DNA of 64,000 bases, from assembly GCA_036555325.1 (NCBI GenBank), contig DATBLQ010000018.1:1-64000 (forward strand). Direction: 5' to 3'. The DNA is from DATBLQ01 sp036555325 (GTDB lineage Bacteria > Pseudomonadota > Alphaproteobacteria > Rhizobiales > Aestuariivirgaceae). This document shows, piece after piece, positions 1 through 8,157 of the stretch (positions are counted from its first letter, which is position 1; the number at the start of each line of letters is the position of its first letter). Both the position numbers and the translations under genes were made by a program. The notes below the pieces were generated by a model. It searched no databases. It had not been told where the DNA came from and saw nothing but the letters and a program-made list of their open reading frames with translations.

Positions 1-48
1 CCTTCGACGGGCGCCGTGTTCCAAGAGTTCCTTGGATTGCCACATATG

Positions 49-107
49 AAAAAAGCCCGTCGTGACGAGCTCCTGCTGCAATGAGAATCTGGAGCGGGCG
101 ATGGGAC
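49..107 (-). repeat. Partial duplicate of tRNA-Gly 3' end plus terminator
   Basis: This block repeats the terminator and 3' end of the intact tRNA-Gly about 209 bases further on. Positions 89-107 are identical to 298-316 (CCA end, acceptor 3' strand and T-stem 3' strand). The A6-GCCCGTCGTGACG stretch at 49-67 repeats 257-275. The hairpin arm here has one change that converts a G-C pair to a G-U pair, so it could still fold. The rest of the tRNA is missing, so this is not a functional gene. Such 3'-end copies arise from integration and excision at tRNA genes or from local duplication. No integrase is visible in the window, so the origin is undecided. Confidence 0.7.
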
Positions 108-256
108 CCAACCTGTGCCCAGGTGAAATCGCCGTAAGAAAAAGCGCCGCGGGGAGCTTGTCGACCCATTCAAATCGACTCTCAGCCTGCAACCGAAATG
201 CAACCCGACCCTCTATGCGAGTCGCAGGTGGTCACCTTTCTGGATTCTCGTTAACG

Positions 257-280
257 AAAAAAGCCCGTCGTGACGGGCTG
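257..280 (-). terminator. Rho-independent terminator of tRNA-Gly
   Basis: Read on the minus strand, an inverted repeat (AGCCCGTC with GACGGGCT, short loop) is followed directly by six T residues. It lies about 20 bases past the tRNA-Gly CCA end, the expected place for an intrinsic terminator. Confidence 0.85.
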
Positions 281-298
281 TCGCTGAACTTGATTTTC

Positions 299-373
299 TG
301 GAGCGGGCGATGGGATTCGAACCCACGACCCCAACCTTGGCAAGGTTGTGCTCTACCCCTGAGCTACGCCCGC
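299..373 (-). tRNA. tRNA-Gly, anticodon GCC
   Basis: The reverse complement folds as a standard cloverleaf. The acceptor strands are GCGGGCG and CGCCCGC with discriminator T. The D-arm holds GCTC/GAGC, the anticodon stem CAACC/GGTTG encloses loop TTGCCAA with anticodon GCC, and the T-arm carries GTTCGAATC. The 3' CCA is encoded in the gene (299-301). The length is 75 bases including CCA. It decodes GGC and GGU glycine codons. A terminator follows at once. It is divergent from the proX gene. Confidence 0.96.
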
Positions 374-441
374 ACCGCTCTGCAATTGGCAGATCGCCGC
401 CCTTATTGCGCAATGCTTGCTGGAATGCAATAGCAGAGGCC

Positions 442-969
442 ATGACCAAGCCGGCTTCCCCTGCCCAACCAATAAAACCGGCGAGCCGCGATGAGCTCTT
501 TGCCAGGCTCGCGTCTCTTGGAATCTCCACGGTGTCTCGCGAGCATCCTCCAGTTTTTACCGTGGAGGAGGCTCGCGCCCTGCGCGGCGAAATCCCCGGC
601 GCTCACTGCAAGAATCTGTTTCTAAAGGATAAGGATGGCCGTCTATGGCTCATTGTTTGTCTTGAGGACAGCGCGATCGACCTCAAAACCCTTCCACGCC
701 ATATCGGATCCGCCCGCGTATCCTTTGCCAAGGCAGAGCTGGTTCGCGAGATTCTAGGCGTCGATCCCGGATCGGTCACTCCCTTTGCCCTGATGAATGC
801 CAAACCCGGCTCAGTGAACGTAGTCTTGGAAGCAGAAATGATGCGCCAGCAGCTGTTGAACTATCATCCCCTTCACAACACTGCGACTACAACGATTAAT
901 GCATCGGACTTGCTCAAGTTCATCTCTTCTTGCGGTCACAAGCCGCAGATTGTGTCGCTTGTTGCCTAG
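442..969 (+). CDS. proX: Prolyl-tRNA deacylase (ProX/YbaK-type trans-editing domain)
   Basis: A 175-residue single-domain protein of the YbaK/aminoacyl-tRNA-synthetase-associated family. By family knowledge it hydrolyses mischarged Ala-tRNA(Pro), a free-standing counterpart of the ProRS editing domain. Visible family features are the N-terminal helix, the GAHCKNLFLKDKDGRLWL segment with the lysine that contacts substrate, and the C-terminal YHPLHNTATTTI stretch. The reading frame is open further upstream into the tRNA gene, so I took the ATG at 442 rather than the longest frame. The size fits the family. The gene stands alone, 75 bases before the thioredoxin-like gene, on the opposite strand to tRNA-Gly. 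The family assignment is firm; specificity for alanine is inferred. Confidence 0.88.
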   Translation: MTKPASPAQPIKPASRDELFARLASLGISTVSREHPPVFTVEEARALRGEIPGAHCKNLFLKDKDGRLWLIVCLEDSAIDLKTLPRHIGSARVSFAKAELVREILGVDPGSVTPFALMNAKPGSVNVVLEAEMMRQQLLNYHPLHNTATTTINASDLLKFISSCGHKPQIVSLVA

Positions 970-1043
970 CTCCATGCGCGCGCCACATTGCATTTTCATT
1001 CAAAATCCCCACTTAATGTTCCAAATCGAATGATGGTAAAGCG

Positions 1044-1952
1044 ATGGCAATGATAGGCGGTGATGGCTCTGCAGCGACGGCGCAAGGCGTCATAAAGGAT
1101 TCCAATACCAAGAACTTCATGGTCGACGTCATCGAGGCTTCTCGCCAGGCCCCGGTTCTGGTGGACTTTTGGGCCCCGTGGTGCGGACCGTGCAAACAAC
1201 TGGGCCCTCTCCTTGAAAAAATTGTCAAGGAGGCAAAGGGTGCGGTGCGCTTGGTCAAGATCAATGTCGATGAAAATCAGCAGCTCGCCGCGCAGATGCG
1301 CATACAGTCGATACCTGCCGTTTTCGCCTTCGCCAACGGCCAGCCGGTTGACGGCTTCATGGGCGCCTTGCCTGAAAGCGAACTTAGGCAATTCATCACG
1401 CGCATTACCGCAGGAGCCAAAGGAGATGAAGTAGGCGCAATGCTCGAAGCAGCCGAGCAGGCGCTGGCTGCCAATGATCTTGCCGCCGCCGGTCAGCTCT
1501 TTGCTCAGGTGTTGCAGATCGATCGGGAAAACATCAAGGCCATTGCCGGATTGGCGAGCGCCCAAATCCGGGCCGGGGATATTGAGGCCGCAAAGGCGAC
1601 GCTGGCCCTTGTTCCTCCTTCTAAAGCATCCCACCCCGACGTTGCGAGCGTAAGAGCGCAGCTCGATCTTGCAGGCAAGGCAATCGATCCTGCTGCCATC
1701 AAGAAGCTCGCCTCTGCAGTTGAGCGCGATCCCGCCGATTTCCAGTCTCGCTATGATTTCGCCGTTGCACTCAATAGTGCCGGAAGGCGCGAAGAGGCGC
1801 TTGATCAGCTCCTCGCGATTATCGGCAAGCAGCGCAATTGGAACGATGACGCCGCCCGCAAACAGCTGGTCCAGTTTTTCGACGCATGGGGCCCGAAAGA
1901 TGCATTGACTCTGGCAGGCCGACGCAAACTTTCCTCGCTTCTGTTCAGCTGA
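1044..1952 (+). CDS. Thioredoxin domain plus TPR protein (YbbN/CnoX-like)
   Basis: A 302-residue protein with an N-terminal thioredoxin fold (roughly residues 20-125) carrying the intact redox motif WAPWCGPCK. It is followed by a helical, alanine-rich tetratricopeptide region (about 130-300). This architecture matches the YbbN/CnoX co-chaperedoxins, which hold unfolded proteins and hand them to GroEL or DnaK. E. coli YbbN has lost the CxxC pair, whereas this protein keeps it, so thiol-disulfide activity is expected. It is cytoplasmic, with no signal peptide. Two in-frame ATGs sit at 1044 and 1050. The downstream Trm112 gene begins 38 bases after the stop and may be co-transcribed. The family call is firm; the chaperone partner is inferred. 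Confidence 0.88.
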   Translation: MAMIGGDGSAATAQGVIKDSNTKNFMVDVIEASRQAPVLVDFWAPWCGPCKQLGPLLEKIVKEAKGAVRLVKINVDENQQLAAQMRIQSIPAVFAFANGQPVDGFMGALPESELRQFITRITAGAKGDEVGAMLEAAEQALAANDLAAAGQLFAQVLQIDRENIKAIAGLASAQIRAGDIEAAKATLALVPPSKASHPDVASVRAQLDLAGKAIDPAAIKKLASAVERDPADFQSRYDFAVALNSAGRREEALDQLLAIIGKQRNWNDDAARKQLVQFFDAWGPKDALTLAGRRKLSSLLFS

Positions 1953-1990
1953 TGATGGGCCCATCAGCCACCCAATGACGAAGGTTGCCC

Positions 1991-2176
1991 ATGGAACGAC
2001 AGATCGATCCGGCCCTGCTTGAACTCTTGGTTTGTCCTGCAACAAAAACCCGTTTGGAATACGATCCGGCGCGGCAGGAACTTGTATCGCGCGCCGCAGG
2101 GCTGGCCTATCCGATCCGTGACGGCATTCCCATCATGTTGCCCGACGAGGCGCGCCAGCTAGGCAGCGATGAGTAG
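1991..2176 (+). CDS. Trm112-family small protein (YcaR-like)
   Basis: A 61-residue protein matching the Trm112p-like family. It has the LLELLVCPATKTRLEYD opening and the AYPIRDGIPIMLPDEAR centre that is typical of the group. In eukaryotes Trm112 activates methyltransferases; in bacteria the role is unsettled. Only one of the usual zinc cysteines is evident (VCPAT), as is common in the bacterial short form. I chose the ATG at 1991 over a TTG two codons upstream. Its end overlaps the start of the DUF971 gene by 8 bases, so the two are probably translated together. Confidence 0.85.
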   Translation: MERQIDPALLELLVCPATKTRLEYDPARQELVSRAAGLAYPIRDGIPIMLPDEARQLGSDE

Positions 2177-2531
2177 CTCGAAACCCTGGCCTGAAGAGCT
2201 TCGATTGGCGGATAGTGGCCGTGAGCTGAACTTGCGGTTCGATTCAGGTGAAACGTACTCGCTGTCGGCAGAATATCTTCGCGTTCAGAGCCCCAGCGCG
2301 GAAGTCAAAGGGCATGGTCCGGGCCAGGAAGTCCTCGTAATGGGAAAACAGGATGTGCGAATCAGGGACATCGAGCCGGTCGGCAATTATGCGGTCCGCT
2401 TGATTTTCGATGATGGTCATTCAACCGGACTCTACAGCTGGGACTACTTGCTGCTGCTTGGCCGAGACAAGGATCACCTCTGGGCCCGCTATCTTGAGCG
2501 ACTTGCCGCTGCGGGTGCCTCCCGCGCCTAG
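2169..2531 (+). CDS. DUF971 / GBBH-like N-terminal domain protein
   Basis: A 120-residue protein consisting of the DUF971 domain, the zinc-binding-type N-terminal domain seen in gamma-butyrobetaine hydroxylase. It has the characteristic pattern of opening strands (WPEELRLADSGRELNLRFD), the EYLRVQSPSAEVKGHG segment, and the closing DGHSTGLYSWDYLLLLG motif. No catalytic domain is attached. In proteobacteria such stand-alone proteins are linked to iron-sulfur or Mrp/ApbC contexts, but the function is not established. The start overlaps the Trm112 gene by 8 bases, and its stop overlaps that of the convergent ubiquinone hydroxylase by 4 bases. Confidence 0.82.
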   Translation: MSSSKPWPEELRLADSGRELNLRFDSGETYSLSAEYLRVQSPSAEVKGHGPGQEVLVMGKQDVRIRDIEPVGNYAVRLIFDDGHSTGLYSWDYLLLLGRDKDHLWARYLERLAAAGASRA

Positions 2532-3745
2532 AGCGCCTCACCTTTCATTAGCTTCGGTAAATCTCCGGTCAGTCCGGCAGCCTCCTGCATGAAAATGGTT
2601 TTAAGGGGAACTATTCGATCGACGGTCTGAAGACCGGCATCCCGCAGTCTTCTCAAGAATTCGTTGTCGTTCGAAAACAATCTGTTCAGCCAGTCCGTCG
2701 CCGCCGCGGTCATGAGCGTATCCATTCGCCTCCACGACTGATACCTTTGCAGCGTGGCGTCTCCACCGATGTCGAGACCGAGTCTGGCATCATTGATCAC
2801 CACCTCTGCAAGCGCCGCTACATCGCGCATGCCGAGATTGAAACCGAGGCCCGCCAGAGGATGAATGACGTGCGCAGCATCCCCGACGAGCGCAGTCCGC
2901 CGTGCGGCAAATGCCTTGGCGAGCATGAAACTCAATGGATAGATCTGCCGAGGTCCGGCAAGCCGTATGTTGCCGAGATGTGGCCCGGCTCGGCAGCGGA
3001 GTTCTGCAAGGAAGTCCTCCTCCGTGCTCTCCATGAGACGCTTCGCCAGTTTCGCATCCTCCGTCCAAACGATTGAGGATCGGTTCCCGGTGAGGGGCAG
3101 CAGGGCAAAAGGTCCCGCTGGCAAGAACCGCTCGTAGGCGCGGCCGCCATGCGGCAGCGCATGCTCGATTGTTGTCACGATCGCGCTTTGTGGATAGTCA
3201 AAACTGATGGTTTCGATGCCGCTACCCGCCCGCGTCAGCGAATCCTTACCGTCGGCCGCGATGAGCAACCGAGCTGCAAGCAACTTCCCATCGCCTGTCT
3301 TAACCTCTGCTTTGCCCGTCTTGACCGTTAAATCCGAAAGTTCGCCGTGCATCAGCTGCACGTGGTCGCACTCCAAGAGCTTTTTGTTGAGTGCCTTAAG
3401 GACAATTCCACTCTCGACGAAATAAGCTGACACGCCCACCGGGGCGTCGCCGTCTTCAATGCGCAAAAGCTCCGGCTGATCATCAACCCCCCGCCAATCA
3501 CTGACGACGATTTGGTGTAACGGCTGCACTGCTCGCTCGATATCGGCCCAGATGCCCAGCACTTCGAACATCCGGCGCGTTGATAGGGTCAATGCAAGGG
3601 CTCTGGCGTCGCCTTTTTGGGGGTTAGGTCTCTCCAGGAGAACGACCCGTAGACTGCCGCGCATCGCCGGATAACCGAAAACAATGGACGCTGCAGCTCC
3701 TACCAGCCCCCCGCCAATTATTGCTATGTCGGCGATCTCATCCAT
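2528..3745 (-). CDS. UbiH/UbiF-family FAD-dependent ubiquinone hydroxylase
   Basis: A 405-residue class A flavin monooxygenase. The N-terminal dinucleotide motif is IIGGGLVGAA, the DG motif is present around IAADGKDSLTR, and the second FAD motif reads GDAAHVIHPLAGLGFNLGMRD. The last is diagnostic for ubiquinone-biosynthesis hydroxylases. These enzymes hydroxylate the benzoquinone ring at C1, C5 or C6 in O2-dependent ubiquinone synthesis. In alphaproteobacteria one enzyme (UbiL type) may act on two positions, so I give no specific symbol. It is likely membrane-associated without transmembrane helices. It is transcribed toward DUF971, with 4-base overlapping stops, and is divergent from tesB. 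Confidence 0.88.
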   Translation of the reverse strand: MDEIADIAIIGGGLVGAAASIVFGYPAMRGSLRVVLLERPNPQKGDARALALTLSTRRMFEVLGIWADIERAVQPLHQIVVSDWRGVDDQPELLRIEDGDAPVGVSAYFVESGIVLKALNKKLLECDHVQLMHGELSDLTVKTGKAEVKTGDGKLLAARLLIAADGKDSLTRAGSGIETISFDYPQSAIVTTIEHALPHGGRAYERFLPAGPFALLPLTGNRSSIVWTEDAKLAKRLMESTEEDFLAELRCRAGPHLGNIRLAGPRQIYPLSFMLAKAFAARRTALVGDAAHVIHPLAGLGFNLGMRDVAALAEVVINDARLGLDIGGDATLQRYQSWRRMDTLMTAAATDWLNRLFSNDNEFLRRLRDAGLQTVDRIVPLKTIFMQEAAGLTGDLPKLMKGEAL

Positions 3746-3826
3746 AGTGGCAGAAGGGGTGATATTCCCAAACCCCCTTCAAAACAACTGCGGGGTTTGG
3801 CATTGAAGCTTTGAAAAGAGGGGTAT

Positions 3827-4696
3827 ATGCCCGGCGCTGTTTCCGAATTGCTTCGTCTGCTTGACCTTGAACCTTCCGGCCAAGACCGTTTCATCGGGTT
3901 GAGCCCAGCTACCGGTTGGCGGCGGGTGTTTGGGGGTCAGGTTGTCGCCCAGGCCGTCATGGCCGCGACCAGAACCGTTGATGCGTCAAAGCCGATTCAT
4001 TCTCTTCACGGCTATTTTCTGCGTCCCGGCAATCCTTCGGTTCCCATCCTCTATGAGGTTGAGCGCTATAGAGATGGCAAGAGCTTCACAACTCGCGGCA
4101 TACTGGCTCGCCAAGCGGGCGAAATCATCTTCAACATGTCGGCTTCCTTCCACCGGGTCGAGCAAGGACTGGAACACCAATTGCCCATGCCCTCGGTGCC
4201 TCCCCCTGAGGGACTGGCCACCGATGAAGAGCTTTTGCGAGAAAGCAACAACGCGATTTCCCTGACAATGCAGAATTATCTGACCCGCGATCGACCGATC
4301 GAACTGCGCCCCGTCGATTCCGAACGTCATATGAATGCCAAAGCTGGAAAGCCCGCCCGCCGCGATATCTGGTTTAAGACAAAGTTTGCATTGCCCGACG
4401 ACGGGGCCGTGCATCAAAGCGTTTTTGCCTATGCGTCCGATCTAACCATCATCGAAACGGCGCTCGTTCCGCACGGGATGACCATGTTCGATTCCAGAAT
4501 CATGCTGGCAAGCCTTGATCATGCGATCTGGTATCATCGACCGTTTCGCGCCGACCAATGGCTCCTCTATTCGCAGGATTCGCCATGTGCCTACGGCGCA
4601 AGAGGCTACAATCGGGGCCTTGTATTTACTCGCCGAGGCGAGCTCGTGGCCTCGGTGACCCAGGAATCTTTGATGCGCTTGAGGCAGCCAAGCTAA
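3827..4696 (+). CDS. tesB: Acyl-CoA thioesterase II
   Basis: A 289-residue double-hotdog thioesterase matching TesB in length and motifs. These include the N-terminal RVFGGQVVAQA, the HSLHGYFLRPG stretch of the first hotdog, and the C-terminal LDHAIWYHRPFRADQWLLY segment with the catalytic-site aspartate. It hydrolyses medium- and long-chain acyl-CoAs to free fatty acid and CoA in the cytoplasm. The ATG at 3827 gives the expected length and follows GAGGGG by 7 bases. It is divergent from the ubiquinone hydroxylase and is followed by the ftsK promoter region. Confidence 0.92.
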   Translation: MPGAVSELLRLLDLEPSGQDRFIGLSPATGWRRVFGGQVVAQAVMAATRTVDASKPIHSLHGYFLRPGNPSVPILYEVERYRDGKSFTTRGILARQAGEIIFNMSASFHRVEQGLEHQLPMPSVPPPEGLATDEELLRESNNAISLTMQNYLTRDRPIELRPVDSERHMNAKAGKPARRDIWFKTKFALPDDGAVHQSVFAYASDLTIIETALVPHGMTMFDSRIMLASLDHAIWYHRPFRADQWLLYSQDSPCAYGARGYNRGLVFTRRGELVASVTQESLMRLRQPS

Positions 4697-4702
4697 TAGT
4701 CC

Positions 4703-4717
4703 TTTACCGGGCTTTAA
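4703..4717. promoter_or_regulatory. CtrA-like site upstream of ftsK
   Basis: The sequence reads TTTA, then seven bases, then TTAA, followed by CC. This is one base off the TTAA-N7-TTAA full site bound by the alphaproteobacterial cell-cycle regulator CtrA. It lies about 105 bases before the ftsK start. A further TTAA half-site is at 4737-4740. Short motifs occur by chance, so this is only a candidate. Confidence 0.35.
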
Positions 4718-4819
4718 CCATCCTCCCGCAAAATCTTTAACACTTTGTTATGCCCCTGGTTTTGGCCTGCCCGTCTAGCGCCGAGGAAGCATCTCTCTTA
4801 CTGCAACTTGAGAACACAA

Positions 4820-7339
4820 ATGTCTCTGTCCAGTCCGGTCGATACCGACGAGCACGCGGTCCCGCAGGCGGTCCGTACATTTTTCCGCAATCGACTCTTG
4901 GAGGCATTGGGCCTCGCCCTTCTTGCGTCGGCCATCATGCTCACTCTCGCCCTCGCAACCTGGTCCCCCGGCGAACCAGGCTTTGGAACCGTTGCCGAGG
5001 GTTCGAAAGTAAACTGGTTCGGCACCTGGGGCGCTGCTCTATCGGATGCCTTGATGCAGCTTTTCGGGCTCGGAGCCATCGGCCTGATTGCTGCGCCGAC
5101 GATTTGGGCAATGGAGCTTATTGCCCACTCAGTGCCAAAGCAGTTGATACGCCGACTCCTGGCCTGGGCGATTTGGCTACTAACCCTCACTGGCTTTCTG
5201 TCGCTCATGCCTGAGCTTGAGAGCGGTCCGCTCGCCTATGGGCTCGGCGGCACCTTGGGTGCCTGTGTCTCAAAGAGCCTTCTTTGGCTATTCTCCTTCG
5301 GGTTGAAGGGCGGCTTCGCCACGGTTGTTGCCGCAGTTTTTCTAGGCTTCTTGTCAATATCCACGTTCTTCTGGACCATCAATCATCCCCGTATCAACGC
5401 GCTCCTCATCGCGAGCATTTTTGGTGAACGTGGTCACGATGCGATCGATGCATGTATTGGAGCATTGGGCCATTCTTTCCTCGCGTTAGGGTGGGTGTTC
5501 AGGCGCTTGCTTCCCCGGAAAGACAGACGAGCCGATTCTACCGGGTTCCTGCACCGAATTGCCGGGTTCTTCCGTTTCTCCCCACCCGCTGCTGAACCTC
5601 GCGCTGAGCCGCAGCTTGCAAAGGCGGCAACCAAGGCGAAGGTGAGGCAGGAAGAACCGGACGAGGATGAAGAGGAAAGTGATGAAGCCGACGAGGAGTC
5701 ATCCGATGCCGACGATGATGAGGACGACGCAGGGCCAACTCCGGGGGCAAGGCGAATCCACCGCAATACCAAGCCCATCAAACTTGGCAAGGGAAGCACC
5801 AAAGGCAAACGCTCCTCGGCAATCAACGAAGAGTTTACCCTCCCCTCACTGTCCCTCCTTGCCGAACCGAAACATTTGGGCCGCAGCGAAGAACTGTCCG
5901 ACGACGCGCTTGAGCAGAACGCCAGGATGCTTGAAAGCGTCCTTGATGACTTCAGCGTGCGAGGGGAAATCATCAACGTCCGCCCCGGACCGGTCGTGAC
6001 CCTTTATGAACTTGAGCCCGCCCCTGGCATAAAATCGTCAAGAGTGATTGGACTGGCCGACGACATCGCACGCTCGATGAGCGCCGTGGCCGCTCGTGTG
6101 GCTGTCGTTGCCGGCCGCAATGCCATTGGCATCGAACTTCCAAATGCCCGCCGCGAGACCGTTTATCTGCGCGAGCTTTTGTCTTCCGAACCTTTTGAGA
6201 AAACGGCTCAAACCCTCTGCCTGGCGCTGGGTAAGAACATTGGCGGCGAGCCGATATTCGCCGATTTGTCCAGGATGCCGCATCTCCTTATCGCCGGCAC
6301 GACGGGCTCCGGTAAGTCGGTGGGCATCAACACCATGGTCCTGTCCCTTCTCTACCGGCTGTCGCCGGAGAAATGCAAACTGATCATGATAGATCCGAAG
6401 ATGCTTGAACTTTCAGTCTATGAAGGCATCCCCCACCTGCTCGCCCCGGTCGTAACCGACCCCAAGAAAGCGGTGGTGGCGTTGAAATGGGCGGTCCGCG
6501 AAATGGAGGATCGCTATCGCAAAATGTCGAAACTCGGCGTCCGCAATGTCGAAGGTTACAACGCCCGCATCGAGCAAAGCCTTGCCAAGGGCGTACCGAT
6601 GACTCGCAAGGTTCAAACCGGCTACGACCCCGACACCGGCCAACCGATCTTTGAAGAGGAGGAGATCGACCTTCGTCCGATGCCTTTCATCGTCGTGATC
6701 ATCGACGAGATGGCCGATCTGATGATGGTTGCGGGGAAAGACATCGAGGGCGCAGTCCAGCGCTTGGCCCAGATGGCTCGCGCCGCCGGCATTCACGTCG
6801 TCATGGCCACCCAGAGGCCATCGGTTGATGTCATCACCGGAACAATCAAGGCCAATTTTCCCACCAGGGTAAGCTTCCAAGTCACCTCCAAGATCGACAG
6901 CCGCACGATCCTTGGCGAACAGGGCGCTGAACAGCTGCTGGGCCAGGGCGATATGCTGTACATGGCCGGAGGTGGACGAATAATCCGTCTTCACGGGCCC
7001 TTTGTGTCCGACGAGGAGGTCGAGAAGATCGTTCGTTTCCTCAAGACCCAAGGGAAGCCCGAATACATCGAGGCGGTCACCGAAGAGCCGGAGGAAGGCG
7101 AGTATGGCACGCAAGGACTGGGCTCGCCCGAGGGTGGCAGTGGCGATGAATTATACGACCAAGCCGTAGCGGTTGTGCTGCGCGACCGGAAGGTATCGAC
7201 AAGCTATATCCAGCGGCGCTTGCAGATCGGGTACAATAAGGCTGCAAGCCTGATCGAACGCATGGAAAAGGAGGGGCTCATTGGCCAGGCAAACGCCACC
7301 GGCAAGCGGGAAATCCTTGTCGGTGATGATGCCGGGTAA
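4820..7339 (+). CDS. ftsK: DNA translocase FtsK
   Basis: An 839-residue protein with the full FtsK plan. There are four predicted membrane helices in the first ~190 residues, an acidic low-complexity linker near residues 275-315 (a run of D and E), then the motor. Walker A is GTTGSGKS near residue 494 and Walker B is FIVVIIDEMADL near 622. The C-terminal ~65 residues form the winged-helix gamma domain (DRKVSTSYIQRRLQIGYNKA) that reads KOPS sites and activates XerCD at dif. FtsK pumps chromosome ends apart at the division septum. The frame is open upstream from a TTG at 4745, but the ATG at 4820 gives the normal N-terminus. The next gene, lolA, starts 83 bases after the stop. Confidence 0.96.
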   Translation: MSLSSPVDTDEHAVPQAVRTFFRNRLLEALGLALLASAIMLTLALATWSPGEPGFGTVAEGSKVNWFGTWGAALSDALMQLFGLGAIGLIAAPTIWAMELIAHSVPKQLIRRLLAWAIWLLTLTGFLSLMPELESGPLAYGLGGTLGACVSKSLLWLFSFGLKGGFATVVAAVFLGFLSISTFFWTINHPRINALLIASIFGERGHDAIDACIGALGHSFLALGWVFRRLLPRKDRRADSTGFLHRIAGFFRFSPPAAEPRAEPQLAKAATKAKVRQEEPDEDEEESDEADEESSDADDDEDDAGPTPGARRIHRNTKPIKLGKGSTKGKRSSAINEEFTLPSLSLLAEPKHLGRSEELSDDALEQNARMLESVLDDFSVRGEIINVRPGPVVTLYELEPAPGIKSSRVIGLADDIARSMSAVAARVAVVAGRNAIGIELPNARRETVYLRELLSSEPFEKTAQTLCLALGKNIGGEPIFADLSRMPHLLIAGTTGSGKSVGINTMVLSLLYRLSPEKCKLIMIDPKMLELSVYEGIPHLLAPVVTDPKKAVVALKWAVREMEDRYRKMSKLGVRNVEGYNARIEQSLAKGVPMTRKVQTGYDPDTGQPIFEEEEIDLRPMPFIVVIIDEMADLMMVAGKDIEGAVQRLAQMARAAGIHVVMATQRPSVDVITGTIKANFPTRVSFQVTSKIDSRTILGEQGAEQLLGQGDMLYMAGGGRIIRLHGPFVSDEEVEKIVRFLKTQGKPEYIEAVTEEPEEGEYGTQGLGSPEGGSGDELYDQAVAVVLRDRKVSTSYIQRRLQIGYNKAASLIERMEKEGLIGQANATGKREILVGDDAG

Positions 7340-7422
7340 CTGCCGCAAATCTGCCGTCTTGATTGGACACTAACAAATTTCGAGACTGGTTGCTTAAACT
7401 GGGCAAGGAGATAGGGAAAATC

Positions 7423-8070
7423 ATGAAGTTCGTAAGCGGGATTGGCCGGCAAATCGGCTTGGGACTTTGCGCGGTCACACTCTTGGGCCTTAACCTCGCA
7501 GGGGGTCCACTTCAAGCCTCTCCTCTTACCCCTGAAGAAGAATCGGCGGTCCAAGTTATTTCCGATTATTTCAATAGCTTCAAGACGCTCCAGGGCGAGT
7601 TCACCCAGGTCAGCCCCCAGGGGCGGGTATCCGCCGGGATCTTCTTTCTGAGCAAACCCGGAAAGCTCCGCTTTGAATATGCCCCTCCCAATCCGTTCGT
7701 GGTGGTTTCCGATGGAGCCTGGGTGGTCATCGAGAATCGCAAGCAGAAGACGACCGATCAATATCCCCTGGCTGCAACACCGCTCAAGCTCCTCCTGGCC
7801 GATGAAATCAACCTGTTGAAACAGGCCGAAATCAAGAGCGTCGAAACCACCGAAGGCGTATCGACCATCGCGGTAGAGGACCGTAACCGGGCAATTCCAG
7901 GCCGCTTGGTGCTGGTTTTCGATAATAACCGCAAGGAGCTCGCCCAATGGATCGTAGAGGACGCAAAAGGCAAGCGGACCACCATTTCCCTGGCTAAACT
8001 CGAAGTTGGCGTGGAACCGGATCCCAAGCTTTTCGTTGTCAAGATCGCCAAGCGGAAGAGTAGCCGGTGA
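7423..8070 (+). CDS. lolA: Outer-membrane lipoprotein carrier LolA
   Basis: A 215-residue periplasmic chaperone that carries lipoproteins from LolCDE to the outer membrane. An N-terminal signal peptide is visible: basic start, hydrophobic GLGLCAVTLLGLNLAGG, and probable cleavage after QAS. The LolA fold features follow, with FKTLQGEFTQVSPQGRVSAG and FFLSKPGKLRFEYAPPNP. I chose the ATG at 7423 because AAGGAG stands at 7404-7409 and the upstream ATG-less extension adds nothing conserved. It follows ftsK, an arrangement common in alphaproteobacteria, and is followed by the small RNA locus. Confidence 0.93.
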   Translation: MKFVSGIGRQIGLGLCAVTLLGLNLAGGPLQASPLTPEEESAVQVISDYFNSFKTLQGEFTQVSPQGRVSAGIFFLSKPGKLRFEYAPPNPFVVVSDGAWVVIENRKQKTTDQYPLAATPLKLLLADEINLLKQAEIKSVETTEGVSTIAVEDRNRAIPGRLVLVFDNNRKELAQWIVEDAKGKRTTISLAKLEVGVEPDPKLFVVKIAKRKSSR

Positions 8071-8121
8071 CCACTTGGTCAATCTTCACGAAATTGTGGC
8101 CGAATATGTAGTGAAGAATTG

Positions 8122-8150
8122 TTGAAACCAAAACCGGGCTTTCCTAATTA
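8122..8150 (+). promoter_or_regulatory. Promoter of the small RNA candidate
   Basis: TTGAAA at 8122-8127 and TAATTA at 8145-8150 are separated by 17 bases, which is a good sigma70-type arrangement. They stand just before the structured region that begins near 8158. No open reading frame follows immediately, which supports a non-coding transcript. Confidence 0.6.
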
Positions 8151-8157
8151 TCTATCA

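Noticed and set aside
1..84. Open frame from the left edge to a stop at 82-84
   Set aside because: It is only 27 codons and most of it overlaps the duplicated terminator and tRNA 3' end, so there is no support for a coding gene.
996..2045. Long minus-strand frame of 349 codons opposite the thioredoxin-TPR gene
   Set aside because: It mirrors a clear protein family on the plus strand and has no recognisable motif; it is a shadow frame.
5650..5730. Repeat-like GAT/GAA tract
   Set aside because: This is the coding sequence for the acidic linker of FtsK, not a DNA repeat element.
5434..5976. Serine-rich minus-strand frame opposite ftsK
   Set aside because: It is the mirror of the acidic linker, where GAT/GAA codons read as serine-rich codons in the opposite direction.
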